Positions 4,460 to 5,802 of a stretch of 5,802 nt of DNA are shown here, piece by piece (within the stretch, counting starts at the first letter, position 1; every line of letters starts with the position of its first letter). The notes under the pieces are model-generated. The model was not told where the DNA came from. It made no database searches and saw only the letters and a list, made by a program, of their open reading frames with translations. Origin of the DNA: an uncultured Oscillospiraceae bacterium (lineage in GTDB: Bacteria; Bacillota; Clostridia; Oscillospirales; Oscillospiraceae); NCBI GenBank assembly GCA_934533005.1, contig CAKTBC010000106.1, positions 1 to 5,802 on the forward strand. Reading direction: 5' to 3'. The translations under genes and the position numbers were made by a program.

Positions 4460-4729
4460 ATGAAAGCCATTGTATCCGTATTCGCGCGCGACGCCAAGGG
4501 CATCACCGCGTACATCACCGCCGCGCTTGCCGAGCAGAACATCAACATTCTCGACATCAGCCAGACGCTCATGCAGGGCTACTTCACGATGATCATGCTC
4601 GTCGATCTTGCCGAGTGCGAAATGCCGTTCGATAAGCTTTCGCAGCATCTGCGTGCCGTCGGCGAGGCGCGGGGGCTCGCGGTGCACGTGCAGCGGCAGG
4701 ATATTTTCGATGCCATGCACAGGATCTGA
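4460..4729 (+). CDS. Small ACT domain protein, UPF0237 family
   Basis: An 89-residue protein that is essentially one ACT domain: KAIVSVFARDAKGITAYITAALAEQNINILDISQT (2-36) is the beta-alpha-beta ligand-binding half, with DAKGI at the usual ligand loop. YFTMIMLVDL (41-50) is the following strand and the rest covers the second helix and final strand. Length and sequence match UPF0237, related to the ACT repeats of GcvR. Such proteins are soluble, probably dimeric, and thought to bind a small ligand, often an amino acid; the target is unknown. The ATG at 4460 is preceded by AAGGGG 7 bases upstream. Its stop is 12 bases before the UPF0210 gene, a pairing that recurs widely in Bacillota (for example the adjacent pneumococcal pair SP0238/SP0239), so the ACT protein probably regulates or partners that protein. 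Confidence 0.92.
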   Translation: MKAIVSVFARDAKGITAYITAALAEQNINILDISQTLMQGYFTMIMLVDLAECEMPFDKLSQHLRAVGEARGLAVHVQRQDIFDAMHRI

Positions 4730-4741
4730 GGAGGGCACGCC

Positions 4742-5802
4742 ATGAGCTATTTCCTCAATACCGACGAGATCGTCCAGACCATCCGGATGATCGAGCAGGA
4801 GCACCTCGACGTGCGCACGATCACACTGGGACTGAGCCTTCTCGACTGCGCGACCGGCGACATCAAGAGAACCGCCGATAAGGTCTACGAAAAAATCTGC
4901 CGCGAGGCGCACGATCTTGTCCCGACGGGCGAGGCTATTGAACGGGAGTTTGGCATCCCGATCGTGAATAAACGTGTATCCGTCACGCCCGTGGCTCTCA
5001 TTGCGGGCGGGTGCGGCGAAAATCTCGTGCCGATTGCCGAGGCGATGGATCGCGCTGCGCGCGAGGTCGGCGTGAACTATATCGGCGGCTTTTCCGCGCT
5101 GGTGCAGAAGGGCTTTACGAAGGGCGATCGCAGTCTCATTGCCTCCATCCCCGAGGCGCTTGCGCGCACCGAGCGCGTGTGCGCGAGCGTGAACGTCGGC
5201 TCCACGCGCGCGGGCATCAACATGGACGCCGTGGCGGAGATGGGACGTATCATTAAAAAGTGCGCGGCGCTCACCGCCGATACGGACGGGCTGGCGTGCT
5301 CGAAGCTCGTCGTGTTCTGCAACGCGGTGGAGGATAACCCGTTCATGGCGGGCGCATTCCACGGCGCGGGCGAGGCCGAGAGCGCGGTAAATGTCGGCGT
5401 TTCCGGCCCCGGCGTCGTTTATCAGGCGCTGCAGGAGTGCAAGGGCGCGAGCTTTGACGTTGTGGCCGAGACGATCAAGCGCACGGCGTTTAAGGTGACG
5501 CGCATGGGGCAGCTCGTCGCGCGGGAGGCGTCCCGGCGGCTCGGCGTGCCGTTCGGCATTGTCGATCTCTCGCTTGCGCCGACCCCGGCGGTGGGCGACA
5601 GCGTGGCGCGCATTCTGGAGACCATGGGGCTCGAGGTGTGCGGCACCCACGGCACGACCGCCGCGCTCGCTCTGCTGAACGATGCGGTGAAAAAGGGCGG
5701 CGTGATGGCGTCCGGCCACGTCGGCGGACTCTCCGGCGCGTTCATCCCGGTCTCGGAGGACGAGGGCATGATCGCCGCTGCGCGCGAGGGGACGCTCACG
5801 CT
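4742..5802 (+). CDS. UPF0210 / DUF711 'PFL family' protein, C-terminus beyond the window
   Basis: An open frame of 353 full codons from the ATG at 4742 to the window end without a stop; family members are about 450 residues, so roughly 100 are missing. GGAGGG lies 6 bases before the ATG. Recognisable family segments are LNTDEIVQTIRMIEQEHLDV (5-24), ITLGLSLLDC (27-36), GIPIVNKRVSVTPVALI (71-87), NYIGGFSALVQKG (112-124), VNVGSTRAGINM (150-161), DNPFMAGAFHGAGEAE (198-213), VGVSGPGVV (218-226) and GTHGTTAA (301-308). The family is predicted to be cytoplasmic and, by structure, related to the pyruvate formate-lyase barrel. No enzymatic activity is established, and no glycyl-radical loop is seen in the part present. 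It is co-transcribed with the UPF0237 ACT gene. Family membership is very likely; function remains unknown. Confidence 0.93.
   Translation, partial: MSYFLNTDEIVQTIRMIEQEHLDVRTITLGLSLLDCATGDIKRTADKVYEKICREAHDLVPTGEAIEREFGIPIVNKRVSVTPVALIAGGCGENLVPIAEAMDRAAREVGVNYIGGFSALVQKGFTKGDRSLIASIPEALARTERVCASVNVGSTRAGINMDAVAEMGRIIKKCAALTADTDGLACSKLVVFCNAVEDNPFMAGAFHGAGEAESAVNVGVSGPGVVYQALQECKGASFDVVAETIKRTAFKVTRMGQLVAREASRRLGVPFGIVDLSLAPTPAVGDSVARILETMGLEVCGTHGTTAALALLNDAVKKGGVMASGHVGGLSGAFIPVSEDEGMIAAAREGTLT

Noticed and set aside
3789..4463. Plus-strand open frame of 224 codons across pheB
   Set aside because: It runs antisense to PheB, starts inside the hairpin array and ends after the next gene's promoter; low-complexity product without family resemblance.
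4343..5719. Minus-strand open frame of 458 codons
   Set aside because: It covers the opposite strand of the UPF0237 and UPF0210 genes and the divergent promoters. Its composition (many His, Arg, Ala) and lack of domains mark it as a shadow.

Overview
The window looks like a GC-rich chromosomal segment (roughly 60% G+C by eye) from an anaerobic Clostridia-type bacterium, perhaps Oscillospirales or Christensenellales. Three things suggest this: strong GGAGG ribosome sites, a PheB-type (UPF0735) regulator and the UPF0237/UPF0210 pair typical of Bacillota, and a selenium-associated gene set of the kind seen in gut clostridia and enterococci. The taxonomic placement is inference. Genes are densely packed. 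I see no rRNA, tRNA, CRISPR or transposase.

Left part (positions 1-2565, all minus strand): a compact selenium-handling cluster. In transcription order it holds a cysteine desulfurase-like PLP enzyme of the EF2568 type (1372-2502), a 78-residue DUF3343 putative Se/S carrier whose start overlaps the enzyme's stop as ATGA (1139-1375), a selenium-metabolism-type LysR regulator (227-1126), and the first 33 codons of a YedE-like putative selenium transporter (101 to beyond position 1). A promoter lies ahead of the enzyme gene. A second one lies ahead of yedE, and just upstream of it are sequence repeats placed as expected for LysR binding. The likely logic is uptake by YedE, mobilisation of Se/S by the PLP enzyme, carriage by DUF3343 and control by LysR.

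Middle part (2564-4301, minus strand): a short aspartate kinase with a single C-terminal ACT-like domain (2590-3570). Before it in transcription order is a PheB-like helix-turn-helix/ACT protein (3855-4301). Its 3' untranslated region carries four tandem hairpins followed by a strong intrinsic terminator (3644-3674). This hairpin array is the main structure that the genes do not explain.

Right part (4396-5802, plus strand): divergent from pheB, a strong promoter drives a small ACT protein (UPF0237, 4460-4729). Twelve bases later comes a UPF0210/DUF711 'PFL family' protein (4742 to beyond 5802), a conserved gene pair of unknown biochemical role. Three consecutive genes with ACT-type ligand-binding domains thus meet here, consistent with amino-acid sensing around the aspartate pathway. 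No wholly new system is evident. The best leads are the selenium cluster with its putative LysR operator, the hairpin array, and the aspartate kinase that appears to lack one ACT domain.
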